In this document: piece by piece, positions 47,975 through 57,971 of the stretch
Layout of the letters: every line of letters begins with the position of its first letter
How positions within the stretch are numbered: position 1 is the first letter of the stretch
Source: Sinimarinibacterium arenosum
Lineage (GTDB): Bacteria; Pseudomonadota; Gammaproteobacteria; Nevskiales; Nevskiaceae
Length of the DNA: 64,000 bases
Assembly (NCBI RefSeq): GCF_005047655.1
Contig: NZ_SUKF01000001.1
Coordinates: 55,394 to 119,393 of the forward strand
Direction: 5' to 3'
Made by a program: the position numbers and the translations under genes
The notes under the pieces: generated by a model
Told to the model about the DNA's origin: nothing
Databases searched by the model: none
What the model saw: the letters and a program-made list of their open reading frames with translations, nothing else

Positions 47975-47980
47975 TAAAAT
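47975..47980 (+). promoter_or_regulatory. Possible -10 element of the nqr operon
   Basis: TAAAAT followed by CCGCCCGC lies 37 bases before the nqrA GTG and resembles the TACAAT-plus-GC discriminators before prfC and the tRNA. An overlapping TTGACT (47970-47975) could instead be a -35. Low certainty. Confidence 0.3.
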
Positions 47981-48016
47981 CCGCCCGCTTTTCTACGAGA
48001 CACAGGTGGCCCGTTC

Positions 48017-49375
48017 GTGGATGTCACGCACATCAAGCTGAAGAAGGGCCTCGATCTGCCGATCCAGGGCGTCCCCGAGCAGAGCGTCGATGACGCGCCC
48101 GCGGTGACGACCGTCGGCGTGGTCGGAGGCGATTACATTGACCTGAAGCCGACGATGTATGTCGAAGTCGGGGACAAGGTCAAACTGGGCCAGCCCCTGT
48201 TTGAAGACAAGCGTCGCCCGGGCGTGCTGCACACTGCGCCGGCAGCAGGCGAGGTCATTGCGATCAATCGCGGCGCGCGGCGCGTGCTGCAGTCGGTGGT
48301 GATCCGCATCGAGGGTAACGAGCAGATCGCATTCAAGTCGTGGCCGGCGGCCGAGCTGGCGTCGTTGCCGGCGGACGAGGTGCGCGAGCAGCTGCGCCTG
48401 TCAGGCATGTGGACTGCGCTGCGTACGCGGCCGTACTCGCGCGTGCCGCGGGTCGATTCGACGCCCGCCGCAATCTTTGTCCCGTGCATCGACACGCGTC
48501 CGCTGGCGGCCGATCCGGTCGTCGTATTGCGCGGTCAGGAGCAGGACTTCAAGAACGGTCTGGCGGTGTTGACGCGGCTGACTGCAGGTGAGGTCTTTGT
48601 CTGCCGCCGGCCTGGTGCGCAGATTCCGGTGCCGGAGCTCAAGCAGATCCGCGTCGCCGAGTTCGACGGCCCGCATCCGGCCGGACTGGTGGGCACCCAC
48701 ATGCATTTCCTGAAACCGGTCGGGGCCAACCGCACCAACTGGTATGTCAGCCCGCAGGACGTGGCTGCGATCGGCAAGCTGTTCACCGCCGGCAAGATCG
48801 ACACCACGCGCATTGTCGCGCTGGGCGGGCCGCAGGTCGTGAAGCCGCGACTGTTGCGTACACGCATTGGTGCGTGCATCTCCGAGCTGATTACGCCGCA
48901 GATCCGTTCAGGCGAATCGCGGCCGCTGTCCGGCTCGATTCTGGGCGGGCGCGAGGCACGCGGCTGGGGTAACTACCTCGGGCGCTATCACACGCAGATT
49001 TCCGTGCTGGCCGAAGGCCGCGAGCGGCGTTTCCTCGGCTGGATCAATCCCGCCGGCGACCGTTTCTCGGCAATGAACCTGTTCTTCTCGGCGTTCCAGC
49101 GCGGCAGTCGCCGCATGCCGATGAATACCTCGACCAACGGCTCGCCGCGAGCGATGGTCCCGATCGGCAACTACGAGCGCGTGCTGCCGCTGGACATGCT
49201 GGCGACACCGCTGCTGCGCGCATTGCTGGTTCGCGATACCGACACTGCGCAGTCGCTGGGCGCATTGGAGCTGGACGAGGAAGACCTCGCACTGTGTTCG
49301 TTTGTCTGCGTCGGCAAGCACGATTACGGTCCGATCTTGCGCGCCAATCTCGAGCAGATCGAAACTGAGGGATAA
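48017..49375 (+). CDS. nqrA: Na+-translocating NADH:quinone reductase subunit A
   Basis: A 452-residue peripheral subunit starting with GTG (M-D-V-T-H-I-K-L-K-K-G-L-D-L-P-I-Q-G). G-D-Y-I-D-L-K-P and H-T-A-P-A-A-G-E-V are conserved family segments. It binds quinone on the cytoplasmic side of the Nqr complex. First gene of nqrABCDEF. Confidence 0.96.
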   Translation: MDVTHIKLKKGLDLPIQGVPEQSVDDAPAVTTVGVVGGDYIDLKPTMYVEVGDKVKLGQPLFEDKRRPGVLHTAPAAGEVIAINRGARRVLQSVVIRIEGNEQIAFKSWPAAELASLPADEVREQLRLSGMWTALRTRPYSRVPRVDSTPAAIFVPCIDTRPLAADPVVVLRGQEQDFKNGLAVLTRLTAGEVFVCRRPGAQIPVPELKQIRVAEFDGPHPAGLVGTHMHFLKPVGANRTNWYVSPQDVAAIGKLFTAGKIDTTRIVALGGPQVVKPRLLRTRIGACISELITPQIRSGESRPLSGSILGGREARGWGNYLGRYHTQISVLAEGRERRFLGWINPAGDRFSAMNLFFSAFQRGSRRMPMNTSTNGSPRAMVPIGNYERVLPLDMLATPLLRALLVRDTDTAQSLGALELDEEDLALCSFVCVGKHDYGPILRANLEQIETEG

Positions 49376-49569
49376 GCGCGGCGCCACGTGCGCGAAAGCG
49401 CCCCGAAGCGGTGAATCGGGGTCGGGGGCGGCAAAAGACGTGCAGTTCGGCGTTTTTCCGCCCATAGGCATCAACATCGGCCGGCCGTCAGATCCGACTG
49501 CAGCCGACGGATATTGAAAGTGTCGTGACCGGCAATGGCGCCGGGCACGCCAACCAAGGAAGCGTTCGT

Positions 49570-50787
49570 ATGTCCGCAATCCGTTCTTTTCTCGACCGCG
49601 TCGAGCCCTTGTTCAAGAAGGGAGGACGATTCGAGAAACTGTATCCGCTGTTCGAGGCGGTAGACACCATTGCGTATTCGCCGGGTGACGTCACCCGCGC
49701 AGCGCCGCACGTACGCGACGCCATCGACCTCAAGCGCGTGATGATCTACGTGTGGCTGGCGACGTTCCCCGCGATTGCGGTCGGGTGCTGGAACGTCGGA
49801 TTTCAGGCCAACGTGGCGATGGCGGAGCTGGGACAGACCCAAATTGCCGGCTGGCGCGGCGCGTTGCTGCATCTGTTCGGTATCGGCGTCGATCCCAACA
49901 GCATCATGGACTGCTTCTGGCACGGTTTCTGGTATTGGGTACCGGTTTACGCAGTGACTTTCGTTGTCGGCGGCTTCTGGGAAGTGCTGTTCGCCACCGT
50001 GCGCCGGCATGAGATCAACGAAGGCTTCTTCGTCACCTCGATCCTGTTCTCGCTGATCCTGCCCCCGACGGTGCCGCTGTGGCAGGTGGCGCTGGGCATC
50101 AGCTTCGGCACCGTAATCGGCAAGGAAATCTTCGGCGGCACCGGCAAGAACTTCCTCAATCCGGCGCTGGTCGGGCGTGCGTTCCTGTACTTCGCCTATC
50201 CCGCGCAGCAGACCGGCGACACGATCTGGACTGCGGTCGACGGCTTTACCTCGGCGACGACGCTGGGCATCGCCAAGCTGGGTGGCCTTGAGGCGGTCAA
50301 GGATGCCGGGCTGACCTGGATGCAGACCTTCGTCGGTGTCGAGCAGGGCAGCATCGGCGAGGTGTCGGCGCTGGCGATTTTCATCGGCGGAGCGTTCCTG
50401 CTGTACACCGGTGTCGCCAACTATCGCATCGTCATCGGCATGCTGGCCGGCATGATTGCGGCGGCGCTGCTGTTCAACGTGATTGGCTCGGACAAAAATC
50501 CGATGTTCGCGTTTCCGTGGTACTGGCATCTGACCGTGGGCGGCTTCGCCTTCGGCACGATGTTCATGGCCACTGATCCGGTTTCGGCGGCGCATACCGA
50601 TACAGGACGCTGGATATTTGGCGCGTTTTGCGGCGCCATGGTGGTGCTGGTCCGCGTGGTCAATCCGGCGTTTCCAGAATCGGTGATGCTGGCCATTCTG
50701 CTCAGCAACATCGTTGCACCGCTGATCGATTTCGGCGTGATCAAGGCCAACGTCGCACGGCGCCAGCGCCGGCTCGCGGCCGCCTGA
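49570..50787 (+). CDS. nqrB: Na+-translocating NADH:quinone reductase subunit B
   Basis: The ATG at 49570 follows AAGGA and gives 405 residues with about ten TM segments. The flavinylation motif D-G-F-T-S-A-T places covalent FMN on Thr230. F-L-N-P-A-L-V-G-R-A-F is conserved. The 194-bp gap before it holds no gene; the frame is open from 49525 but is not conserved. Confidence 0.96.
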   Translation: MSAIRSFLDRVEPLFKKGGRFEKLYPLFEAVDTIAYSPGDVTRAAPHVRDAIDLKRVMIYVWLATFPAIAVGCWNVGFQANVAMAELGQTQIAGWRGALLHLFGIGVDPNSIMDCFWHGFWYWVPVYAVTFVVGGFWEVLFATVRRHEINEGFFVTSILFSLILPPTVPLWQVALGISFGTVIGKEIFGGTGKNFLNPALVGRAFLYFAYPAQQTGDTIWTAVDGFTSATTLGIAKLGGLEAVKDAGLTWMQTFVGVEQGSIGEVSALAIFIGGAFLLYTGVANYRIVIGMLAGMIAAALLFNVIGSDKNPMFAFPWYWHLTVGGFAFGTMFMATDPVSAAHTDTGRWIFGAFCGAMVVLVRVVNPAFPESVMLAILLSNIVAPLIDFGVIKANVARRQRRLAAA

Positions 50788-50808
50788 GCGCACCAGAGGA
50801 ACTATGTG

Positions 50809-51615
50809 ATGGCAGTCAAAGACACCAAGGCCTACGCGCTGTGGGTCGCTTTCGTACTCTGTCTGGTGTGCTCGGTGCTGGTCACCGGCGCGGCAATCGC
50901 GCTGCGCCCAGTGCAGCAGTCGGCCAAGCTCGACGACAAGCGCAAGAACATTCTGCGCGTGGTCAACATGTACGAGCCGGGGATCAATCTCGACGAGGCA
51001 TTCAAGAAGATCACGCCAAAGATCGTCGACCTGAGCACCGGCCAGCTCAGTGACGCGGTCGATCCGGCCAAGTACGACCAGTACGCTGCGGCGAAGGATC
51101 CGGCGCAGGGCGGACAGGTGATTCCGGGCGATGATGACATCGCCAAGATCAAGTACATGCCGCGCTATGTCACCGTCTACTACATCTACAACGAGGACGG
51201 TTCGCCGAAGACAGTCATCCTGCCGATCAGCGGCTACGGGCTATGGTCGACGCTGTACGGCTTCCTTGCGGTCGAAGCGGATGGAAATACGGTCGTCGGC
51301 ATCAATTTCTATCAGCATGCAGAGACCCCAGGACTCGGCGGCGAAGTCGACAATCAGAAATGGAAGGCGCTGTGGCCGGGCAAGAAAATCTATGACGACA
51401 AGGGGCAGGTTGCACTGCATCTGGTCAAGGGCGGCGTCAATCCGGACAGCCCTGAAGCGACGCATCAGGTTGATGCCCTGGCGGGCGCTTCGCTGACCTC
51501 CAACGGTGTCAGCAATCTGGTCCATTACTGGCTGTCGGATGCGGGCTTCAAGTCCTTCCTCGAACAGCTGGGGCAGCAACACGCGGCGGCCGCCTCGGCC
51601 ACCCCGACGACGTGA
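50809..51615 (+). CDS. nqrC: Na+-translocating NADH:quinone reductase subunit C
   Basis: A 268-residue protein with one N-terminal TM helix and a periplasmic FMN-binding domain. AGAGGAA supports the ATG at 50809 over an adjacent GTG. The flavinylation motif reads D-A-L-A-G-A-S-L-T. Ser228 stands where the modified Thr is usual, so FMN would be attached to serine unless Thr230 is used. Covalent attachment requires ApbE, not found in the window. Confidence 0.95.
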   Translation: MAVKDTKAYALWVAFVLCLVCSVLVTGAAIALRPVQQSAKLDDKRKNILRVVNMYEPGINLDEAFKKITPKIVDLSTGQLSDAVDPAKYDQYAAAKDPAQGGQVIPGDDDIAKIKYMPRYVTVYYIYNEDGSPKTVILPISGYGLWSTLYGFLAVEADGNTVVGINFYQHAETPGLGGEVDNQKWKALWPGKKIYDDKGQVALHLVKGGVNPDSPEATHQVDALAGASLTSNGVSNLVHYWLSDAGFKSFLEQLGQQHAAAASATPTT

Positions 51616-51623
51616 GGTGATCC

Positions 51624-52298
51624 ATGTCTGATATCAATACCAAGAAGATCCTGGCCGAGCCGATCGCGGACAACAACCCGATCATCCTGCAGGTGCTCGG
51701 CATCTGCTCGGCGCTGGCGGTCACCAGCAAGCTGGAAACCGCGCTGATCATGTGCGTCGGTCTGACCGTTGTCACCGCGTTTTCCAATCTGTTCTACAGC
51801 CTGGTGCGCAACTTCATTCCCGGTTCGATCCGCATCATTGCGCAGATGACGATCGCGGCGACCCTGGTGATCCTGGTCGATCAGACGCTCAAAGCCGTTG
51901 CGTATGAAGCGTCCAAGCCGCTGTCGGTGTTCGTCGGTCTGATCCTGACCAACTGCATCGTCATGGGCCGCCTCGAGGCCTACGCGCAGTCGAACCCGCC
52001 CTGGCCGTCGTTCCTCGACGGGCTCGGCAATGGGCTGGGCTATAGCGCGATTCTGGTGATCCTGGCGACGTTCCGCGAGCTGTTTGGCTCGGGCAAGTTG
52101 ATGGGCGTCGAGATTCTGCCGCTGGTCACCGAGGGCGGCTGGTACACACCCAACGGCCTGCTGCTGTTGCCGCCGTCCGCGTTCTTCCTGATCGGCATCA
52201 TCATCTGGGTGGTCCGGACCTGGAAGCCGCAACAGCAGGAAAAACCGATGTTCAGCATCCAGTCCGGACAGCCGCACCCCGGCGGCGAAGCGCACTGA
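51624..52298 (+). CDS. nqrD: Na+-translocating NADH:quinone reductase subunit D
   Basis: A 224-residue membrane subunit with six hydrophobic segments. Conserved features are [18 protein letters not shown] and L-T-N-C-I-V-M-G-R. The cysteines belong to the intramembrane iron-sulfur site shared with NqrE. A hydrophilic tail of about 20 residues is slightly longer than usual. Confidence 0.96.
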   Translation: MSDINTKKILAEPIADNNPIILQVLGICSALAVTSKLETALIMCVGLTVVTAFSNLFYSLVRNFIPGSIRIIAQMTIAATLVILVDQTLKAVAYEASKPLSVFVGLILTNCIVMGRLEAYAQSNPPWPSFLDGLGNGLGYSAILVILATFRELFGSGKLMGVEILPLVTEGGWYTPNGLLLLPPSAFFLIGIIIWVVRTWKPQQQEKPMFSIQSGQPHPGGEAH

Positions 52299-52313
52299 GG
52301 CAGGGGACCATCC

Positions 52314-52922
52314 ATGGAACATTACATCAACCTTGCGATTCGCTCGCTGTTCATCGAGAACCTTGCACTGGCCTTCTTCCTGGGCATGTGCACGTTTCTG
52401 GCGATCTCGAAGAAGATCGAGACGGCCATCGGTCTGGGCATCGCGGTCATCGCGGTGCAGTCGCTGACGATGCCGCTGAACAACCTGCTGTTCCAGTACG
52501 TATTGAAGCCGGGGGCGTTGTCCTGGGCCGGCCTGCCGGACACCGATCTGACCTTCCTGGGGCTGATCCTGTACATCGGCGTGATCGCGGCGACGGTGCA
52601 GATTCTGGAAATGACGCTGGATAAGTACGTGCCTGCGCTCTACAACGCGCTGGGCATCTTCCTGCCGCTGATCACGGTCAATTGCGCGATTCTCGGCGGC
52701 ACCCTGTTCATGGTCGAGCGTGACTACACCTTCGCCGAGTCCTGTGTCTACGGTGTGTCGTCAGGCGGCTCGTGGGCGCTGGCGATTGCGCTACTGGCCG
52801 GCGTGCGCGAGAAGATGAAGTATTCCGACGTGCCGCCGGCGCTGCAGGGCCTGGGCATCACGTTCATTTCGGCCGGACTGTTGGCATTCGGCTTCATGGC
52901 CTTTTCCGGCATTCAAATCTAA
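52314..52922 (+). CDS. nqrE: Na+-translocating NADH:quinone reductase subunit E
   Basis: A 202-residue membrane subunit homologous to NqrD, inverted in topology. [10 protein letters not shown] and [10 protein letters not shown] contain the cysteines of the shared [2Fe-2S] site. GGGGA precedes the ATG. Confidence 0.96.
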   Translation: MEHYINLAIRSLFIENLALAFFLGMCTFLAISKKIETAIGLGIAVIAVQSLTMPLNNLLFQYVLKPGALSWAGLPDTDLTFLGLILYIGVIAATVQILEMTLDKYVPALYNALGIFLPLITVNCAILGGTLFMVERDYTFAESCVYGVSSGGSWALAIALLAGVREKMKYSDVPPALQGLGITFISAGLLAFGFMAFSGIQI

Positions 52923-52934
52923 AGGCGGGGCGAC

Positions 52935-54158
52935 ATGCTTCTCGAAATCGCACTCGGCGTTGCCATTTTCACCGGCATCATCCTGGCGCTGGTCGTCATC
53001 ATTCAGTTCGCCAAGGACATTCTGGTCCCGGCCGGCACCGTCAAGATCCTGATCAACAACGAGCGTGAGCTCGAAGCGCCCGTCGGTGGCAAGCTGCTGC
53101 AGACCCTTGCCGGCGCCGGACTGTATGTACCGTCGGCCTGTGGCGGCGGCGGCTCCTGCGCGCAGTGCCGGGTCAAGGTGTTCGAGGGTGGTGGCAACAT
53201 TCTGCCGACCGAACTCAACCACATCACCAAGCGCGAGGCCAAGGAATGCGACCGCCTGTCGTGCCAGGTCGCGGTCAAGCAGAACATGAAGATCGAGATC
53301 CCGGAGGAAGTCTTCGGGGTCAAGAAGTGGGAGTGCACGGTGCGCTCCAACCACAACGTTGCGACCTTCATCAAGGAATTGGTGCTTGAACTGCCGGCCG
53401 GCGAGCGCGTCAATTTCCGTGCGGGTGGCTATATCCAGATCGAATGTCCGCCGCATGTGGTCAATTACAAGGATTTCGACGTCGAGCCGAAATTCCGCGA
53501 GGACTGGGACAAGTTCAACCTGTGGCAGTACACGTCCAAGGTTGATGAGCCGGTCGAGCGCGCTTATTCGATGGCGAACTATCCGGAAGAACTGGGCATC
53601 ATCATGCTCAACGTCCGTATCGCCAGCCCGCCGCCGAAGCTGCCGAATGTCCCGGCCGGCAAGATGTCGAGCTACATCTTCAACCTGAAGCCGGGTGACA
53701 AGGTCACGATCTCGGGGCCGTTCGGCGAGTTCTTCGCGCGCGACACCGACAAAGAAATGGTCTTCATCGGTGGCGGCGCAGGTATGGCGCCGATGCGTTC
53801 GCATATCTTTGATCAACTGACCCGGATCAAGACCCAGCGCAAGATCTCGTTCTGGTACGGCGCGCGATCCAAGCGCGAGATGTTCTATGTCGAGGATTTC
53901 GACAAGCTGGCCGCCGACAATCCGAACTTCGAATGGCATGTTGCCCTGTCCGAGCCGCAGCCGGACGACAACTGGACCGGCTACACCGGTTTCATTCACA
54001 ACGTTCTGTATGAGAACTACCTGAAGAATCACAAGGCGCCGGAAGACTGCGAGTACTACATGTGCGGCCCGCCGGTGATGAATGCTGCGGTGATCAAGAT
54101 GCTGCTGGACCTCGGCGTCGAACGCAAAGACATCATGCTGGACGATTTCGGCGGATAG
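52935..54158 (+). CDS. nqrF: Na+-translocating NADH:quinone reductase subunit F
   Basis: A 407-residue NADH-oxidising subunit. An N-terminal TM anchor is followed by a [2Fe-2S] domain (Cys69, 75, 78, 110) and an FAD/NAD reductase domain with R-A-Y-S-M-A-N-Y (FAD), G-G-G-A-G-M-A-P-M (NADH) and [11 protein letters not shown] terminator-like hairpin follows immediately. Confidence 0.97.
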   Translation: MLLEIALGVAIFTGIILALVVIIQFAKDILVPAGTVKILINNERELEAPVGGKLLQTLAGAGLYVPSACGGGGSCAQCRVKVFEGGGNILPTELNHITKREAKECDRLSCQVAVKQNMKIEIPEEVFGVKKWECTVRSNHNVATFIKELVLELPAGERVNFRAGGYIQIECPPHVVNYKDFDVEPKFREDWDKFNLWQYTSKVDEPVERAYSMANYPEELGIIMLNVRIASPPPKLPNVPAGKMSSYIFNLKPGDKVTISGPFGEFFARDTDKEMVFIGGGAGMAPMRSHIFDQLTRIKTQRKISFWYGARSKREMFYVEDFDKLAADNPNFEWHVALSEPQPDDNWTGYTGFIHNVLYENYLKNHKAPEDCEYYMCGPPVMNAAVIKMLLDLGVERKDIMLDDFGG

Positions 54159-54163
54159 CCGGG

Positions 54164-54183
54164 AAAGTGCCGTTGGCACTTTT
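54164..54183 (+). terminator. Terminator-like hairpin after nqrF
   Basis: AAAGTGCC-GTT-GGCACTTT is a perfect 8-bp stem whose 3' arm ends in four T. It starts six bases after the nqrF stop. It may end or attenuate the nqr message before nqrM. The rest of the 259-bp gap shows no supported gene. Confidence 0.7.
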
Positions 54184-54417
54184 CCTCACGGGTGAACGCC
54201 CGAGGCATTGTGTCGGGCCGGCGCGGAGGGTGGCGTATCCTGAGGATTGCCTCTCCGCAGTCGGGTGGATTGGCGCGAAGCATGGGGCCGCTGCATACCC
54301 GCGGCCGTATGCGTGATACGCTCGTCCAGACGACACAGGGGTGGCCGATGACGACTGCGGCGGAACGGGACCCGGGTGCTGCTTGCGCCCATCGGCAACT
54401 AGCGCGACACTGAATTT

Positions 54418-54600
54418 ATGACCACATTCATCGCTGTCTTCGTGCTGTTCAGCCTGGCGTTGGCTGGGCTCGGTCTGGGCTGGTTGTTGAAGGGCAGGGA
54501 ACTGAAGGGAACCTGTGCAAGCCAGGCAGCGTTCACCGGCGGGGTTTGCGAAGTGTGTGGCAAGACCGAGCGTTGCGAGGGCGACGCGCCCGGCCAATAA
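54418..54600 (+). CDS. nqrM: Na+-NQR maturation protein NqrM
   Basis: A 60-residue protein with one N-terminal TM helix and four cysteines (33, 44, 47, 53) in K-G-T-C-A and G-V-C-E-V-C-G-K-T-E-R-C. This matches NqrM (DUF539), needed to deliver iron for the NqrD/E cluster. It sits 259 bp after nqrF, where apbE commonly intervenes in other genomes. Confidence 0.9.
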   Translation: MTTFIAVFVLFSLALAGLGLGWLLKGRELKGTCASQAAFTGGVCEVCGKTERCEGDAPGQ

Positions 54601-54635
54601 CGATTACAGATCCGGATGTAAACGGAGGCGACAGC

Positions 54636-55046
54636 ATGCTGCATTCGATCACCGTCAAAGACTATATGAGTGAGAGCCTGCTGACGTTCCGTCCGGACAT
54701 GGACGTGATCGAGGCGATTCACAAGCTGGTGGAGAAGGGTTATTCCGGTGCGCCGGTGCTCGACAACCTCGGCAATGTCATCGGGGTGCTGTCCGAGCAC
54801 GACTGTCTGAAAGTCGGGCTGCATGCGAGCTATCACGGCGTGCTGGGGGGCAAGGTCGCTGATTTCATGTCCAAAAACCCGGTGACAGTGGAATCCGAGC
54901 TGAGCATTCTGGAACTGGCCAAGATGTTCCTCGACAAACCGTTCCGGCGCTATCCGGTGACTGAGGACAACCGATTGATTGGGCAGATCTCGCGTTCCGA
55001 TGTGCTGCGCGCGATCGACGCCATCAACGACAGCTCCAATGCCTAG
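54636..55046 (+). CDS. CBS-domain pair protein
   Basis: The ATG at 54636 follows GGAGG and gives 136 residues comprising two CBS domains: Y-M-S-E-S-L-L-T-F-R-P ... G-A-P-V-L-D and F-M-S-K-N-P-V-T-V ... R-R-Y-P-V-T. Such stand-alone pairs bind adenine nucleotides and act as energy sensors. The target is unknown. It lies 35 bp after nqrM on the same strand. Confidence 0.92.
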   Translation: MLHSITVKDYMSESLLTFRPDMDVIEAIHKLVEKGYSGAPVLDNLGNVIGVLSEHDCLKVGLHASYHGVLGGKVADFMSKNPVTVESELSILELAKMFLDKPFRRYPVTEDNRLIGQISRSDVLRAIDAINDSSNA

Positions 55047-55100
55047 CGCATGAGCCTTCTGACTCGCGGTTGCGCACCGCGCCGGCGCTAAGCGGCGCCC

Positions 55101-56921
55101 GTGTCTCGAGGCCATCACCGACCGGAATCTCCCGACGCTGACGCCACGCCGCCTGACTGGCGTGCGCTGCGCGGGCTATGGCCCTATCTGCGCGAATTCC
55201 CGGCACGGATTGCGATTGCGATGGCCTGCCTGGTGGCCGCCAAGCTGGCCGGCACCGCCCTGCCGATGCTGCTCAAGCACGTGGTCGACGCGCTCGACAC
55301 CGCGGAGGGAAACCTGATCGTCGTGCCGCTGAGCCTGCTGTTGGCGTACGGCGCCTTGCGCCTGGCCAACGTACTGTTTGGCGAACTGCGCGATGTTGTA
55401 TTCGGTCGTGTCAGCGAACGCGCGATGCGGCGAGCGGCGTTATCGGTGTTCCGGCATCTGCATGCGCTGGATCTCGATTTTCACCTGTCGCGACGCACCG
55501 GCGGCCTGTCCAGGGACATCGAGCGCGGCATATCCGGCATCAGTTTTCTGCTGCGCTTCATGCTGTTCAACATCCTGCCGACCCTGCTGGAAATTGCGCT
55601 GGTTGCCGGCATCCTGCTGTTCAACTACGGCGTCGCGTTTGCAATGATCACTGCTGTGGCGGTGGTGTTGTACATCCTGTTCTCGGTAGTGACGACCGAG
55701 TGGCGCACGCGCTTCGTGCGCGAGGCCAACCGACTCGATTCGAGCGCCAACACGCGTGCGGTCGACAGCCTGCTCAACTACGAGACGGTCAAGCTGTTCG
55801 GCAATGAAGACTACGAAGCCAAGGAGTACGACCGCTCGCTGACGGCGTGGGAACACGCGCAGCAGCAGAACCGGCTGTCCCTGTCGGCGCTGAACTCGGG
55901 GCAGGCGTTGATCGTCGCCGGCAGTCTGACCTGGATGATGATCCTTGCTGCACGCGGCGTTGCTGCGGGCGCGATGACACTGGGCGACTTTGTCGCGATC
56001 AACGCCTATCTGATCCAGCTATTTGTACCGCTGAATTTTCTGGGTTTCGTGTATCGCGAAATCCGCCGCGCCCTGACCGACATGCAGCGCATGTTTGCGT
56101 TGCAACAGGTCCAGCCGAAGGTGGTTGATGGTGCCGATCAACTGGAAATGCATGGTGCTCCGGTCGACGTGCGCTTTGACGACGTGCACTTCGCTTATGG
56201 ACCAAAGCGCGAAATTCTGCAGGGCGTCAGTCTCTATATTCCGGCAGGGCACAAGCTGGCCGTGGTCGGAGCAAGCGGCGCCGGCAAGTCGACGCTGGGA
56301 CGCCTGCTGTTCCGCTTCTACGATCCTACTGCGGGCAGCATCAGCGTCGGTGGACGCGACATCCGCGGGCTGACACAGCACAGCCTGCGATCGCATATCG
56401 GGGTAGTGCCGCAAGATACCGTGCTGTTCAACGACACCCTGGCCTACAACCTGGCCTATGGACGCCCAGGCGCGAGCCAGGCGGAGATCGAGCGGGTGGT
56501 GCGTCTGGCGCATCTGGATCATTTCGTCGCGCAGTTGCCTGACGGCTATGAGACCCGCGTCGGCGAGCGTGGCCTGAAACTCTCCGGCGGCGAAAAGCAG
56601 CGCGTCGCCATCGCACGGGCGTTGCTGAAGGATCCACCGGTGATGATCTTCGATGAAGCGACGTCATCACTGGATTCGGCCTCGGAACGTGCCATTCTCG
56701 ATGCGTTACGCGAAGTGGCGCAGCACCGCACCACGCTGGTGATTGCCCACCGCCTGTCCACCATCGTCGACGCCGACGAGATCGTGTTGCTGGACCAGGG
56801 GCGGGTCGTCGAGCGCGGTACGCATGCCGGGTTGCTGGCCGCCGGCGGAGCCTATGCACGTCTATGGCAGATGCAGCAGCGCGAGCAGCCTGCGCCGCCG
56901 GCCGCGGCCGTGCCGGCCTAG
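55101..56921 (+). CDS. Atm1/HMT-type ABC exporter (fused TM and ATPase domains)
   Basis: A 606-residue half-transporter starting with GTG. Six TM helices lie in about residues 35-320, with the Atm1 hallmark L-N-Y-E-T-V-K-L-F-G-N-E. The ATPase domain has Walker A G-A-S-G-A-G-K-S-T, signature L-S-G-G-E-K-Q-R, Walker B V-M-I-F-D-E-A-T-S-S-L-D and H-loop I-A-H-R. Atm1-type exporters move glutathione-linked metal or sulfur species; that substrate is inferred from family. Confidence 0.92.
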   Translation: MSRGHHRPESPDADATPPDWRALRGLWPYLREFPARIAIAMACLVAAKLAGTALPMLLKHVVDALDTAEGNLIVVPLSLLLAYGALRLANVLFGELRDVVFGRVSERAMRRAALSVFRHLHALDLDFHLSRRTGGLSRDIERGISGISFLLRFMLFNILPTLLEIALVAGILLFNYGVAFAMITAVAVVLYILFSVVTTEWRTRFVREANRLDSSANTRAVDSLLNYETVKLFGNEDYEAKEYDRSLTAWEHAQQQNRLSLSALNSGQALIVAGSLTWMMILAARGVAAGAMTLGDFVAINAYLIQLFVPLNFLGFVYREIRRALTDMQRMFALQQVQPKVVDGADQLEMHGAPVDVRFDDVHFAYGPKREILQGVSLYIPAGHKLAVVGASGAGKSTLGRLLFRFYDPTAGSISVGGRDIRGLTQHSLRSHIGVVPQDTVLFNDTLAYNLAYGRPGASQAEIERVVRLAHLDHFVAQLPDGYETRVGERGLKLSGGEKQRVAIARALLKDPPVMIFDEATSSLDSASERAILDALREVAQHRTTLVIAHRLSTIVDADEIVLLDQGRVVERGTHAGLLAAGGAYARLWQMQQREQPAPPAAAVPA

Positions 56922-57108
56922 TTCCGCAGCAACCGACAGCCTGCGATCCGGAGTGCCGGGATCGGCCCCGCACGGACTCTGGTTTGCGACGGTTCAGTGG
57001 CGACCGGAGGCATGCCATTGTGTGATCGCCCTTCCCGGCGGCACCAATTTCGCATACCGTTAGCGCGAACAACGCAGGGGGAGGCGCCGGCACGTATCCG
57101 GCCAACGC

Positions 57109-57960
57109 ATGATAGGCATCGACACACTGAAAGCATTGGTCAGCATGAGTCCGCGTGAGGAGATGCTGCGGCATATCGTCACGCCGGAACTCGACGAGCT
57201 GTTTGCCCGCATCCCGAAACCGGTTGGCAGCTTTGGCTATGACCCCTGGGGCTACAACGAGAACACCGCGAAATTCGCGCTGGGTCTGGTCAAGTGGCTC
57301 TACGAGCACTATTTCCGGGTCACGACTTCAGGACTGGAAAACATTCCGGACCACGGCCGGCTGCTGGTTGTGCCGAATCATTCCGGGCAGCTGCCGATGG
57401 ATGGCGTGCTGATCGGTTACGCGCTGGCGACCAATCCGCATGGGCCGCGTGCGGCGCGGGCGATGATCGAGCGCTTCTTTCCGACGGTGCCGTGGCTGGG
57501 CAATGTGCTCAACGCGATCGGCGCGGTGATCGGTGATCCGCTGAACTGCTCGAAGATGCTCGAGCAGGAAGAAGTCATCATCGTGTTTCCGGAGGGCGTG
57601 CGCGGCTCCGGCAAGCTGTACAAGGATCGCTACCAGCTGCAGCGGTTCGGCAACGGTTTCATGCATCTGGCCTTGCAGCACAAAACGCCGATTATTCCGG
57701 TCGGGGTGGTCGGCTGCGAAGAGACGATGCCCTCGCTGGCAAACATTTCACCGCTGGCGCGCATGCTAGGAATTCCCTATGTGCCGGTCGGGCCCTTGCT
57801 GCCGTTGCCGGCGCGGGTGCACATCACGTTTGGCGAACCGATGTACTTCGAAGGTGACAGCGAAAGTGAGGAGCGGGTGACCGAGCGGGTCGAACTGGTC
57901 AAGGATCGCATCCGCGATCTGATCGACGCCGGCCTGAAGCAACGCACCAGCATTTTCTAG
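57109..57960 (+). CDS. PlsC-like lysophospholipid acyltransferase-family protein
   Basis: A 283-residue protein with the acyltransferase motif N-H-S-G-Q-L-P-M-D (H-x4-D) and F-P-E-G-V-R-G-S-G-K. It probably acylates a glycerolipid at the membrane. No good Shine-Dalgarno is seen. The gene 11 bp downstream encodes an SDR-like protein, probably in the same pathway. Confidence 0.88.
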   Translation: MIGIDTLKALVSMSPREEMLRHIVTPELDELFARIPKPVGSFGYDPWGYNENTAKFALGLVKWLYEHYFRVTTSGLENIPDHGRLLVVPNHSGQLPMDGVLIGYALATNPHGPRAARAMIERFFPTVPWLGNVLNAIGAVIGDPLNCSKMLEQEEVIIVFPEGVRGSGKLYKDRYQLQRFGNGFMHLALQHKTPIIPVGVVGCEETMPSLANISPLARMLGIPYVPVGPLLPLPARVHITFGEPMYFEGDSESEERVTERVELVKDRIRDLIDAGLKQRTSIF

Positions 57961-57971
57961 AAGCGCAGACC

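Noticed and set aside
54192..54413. 73-codon open frame between nqrF and nqrM
   Set aside because: No ribosome site, no similarity to ApbE or any Nqr factor, and it follows a terminator-like hairpin.
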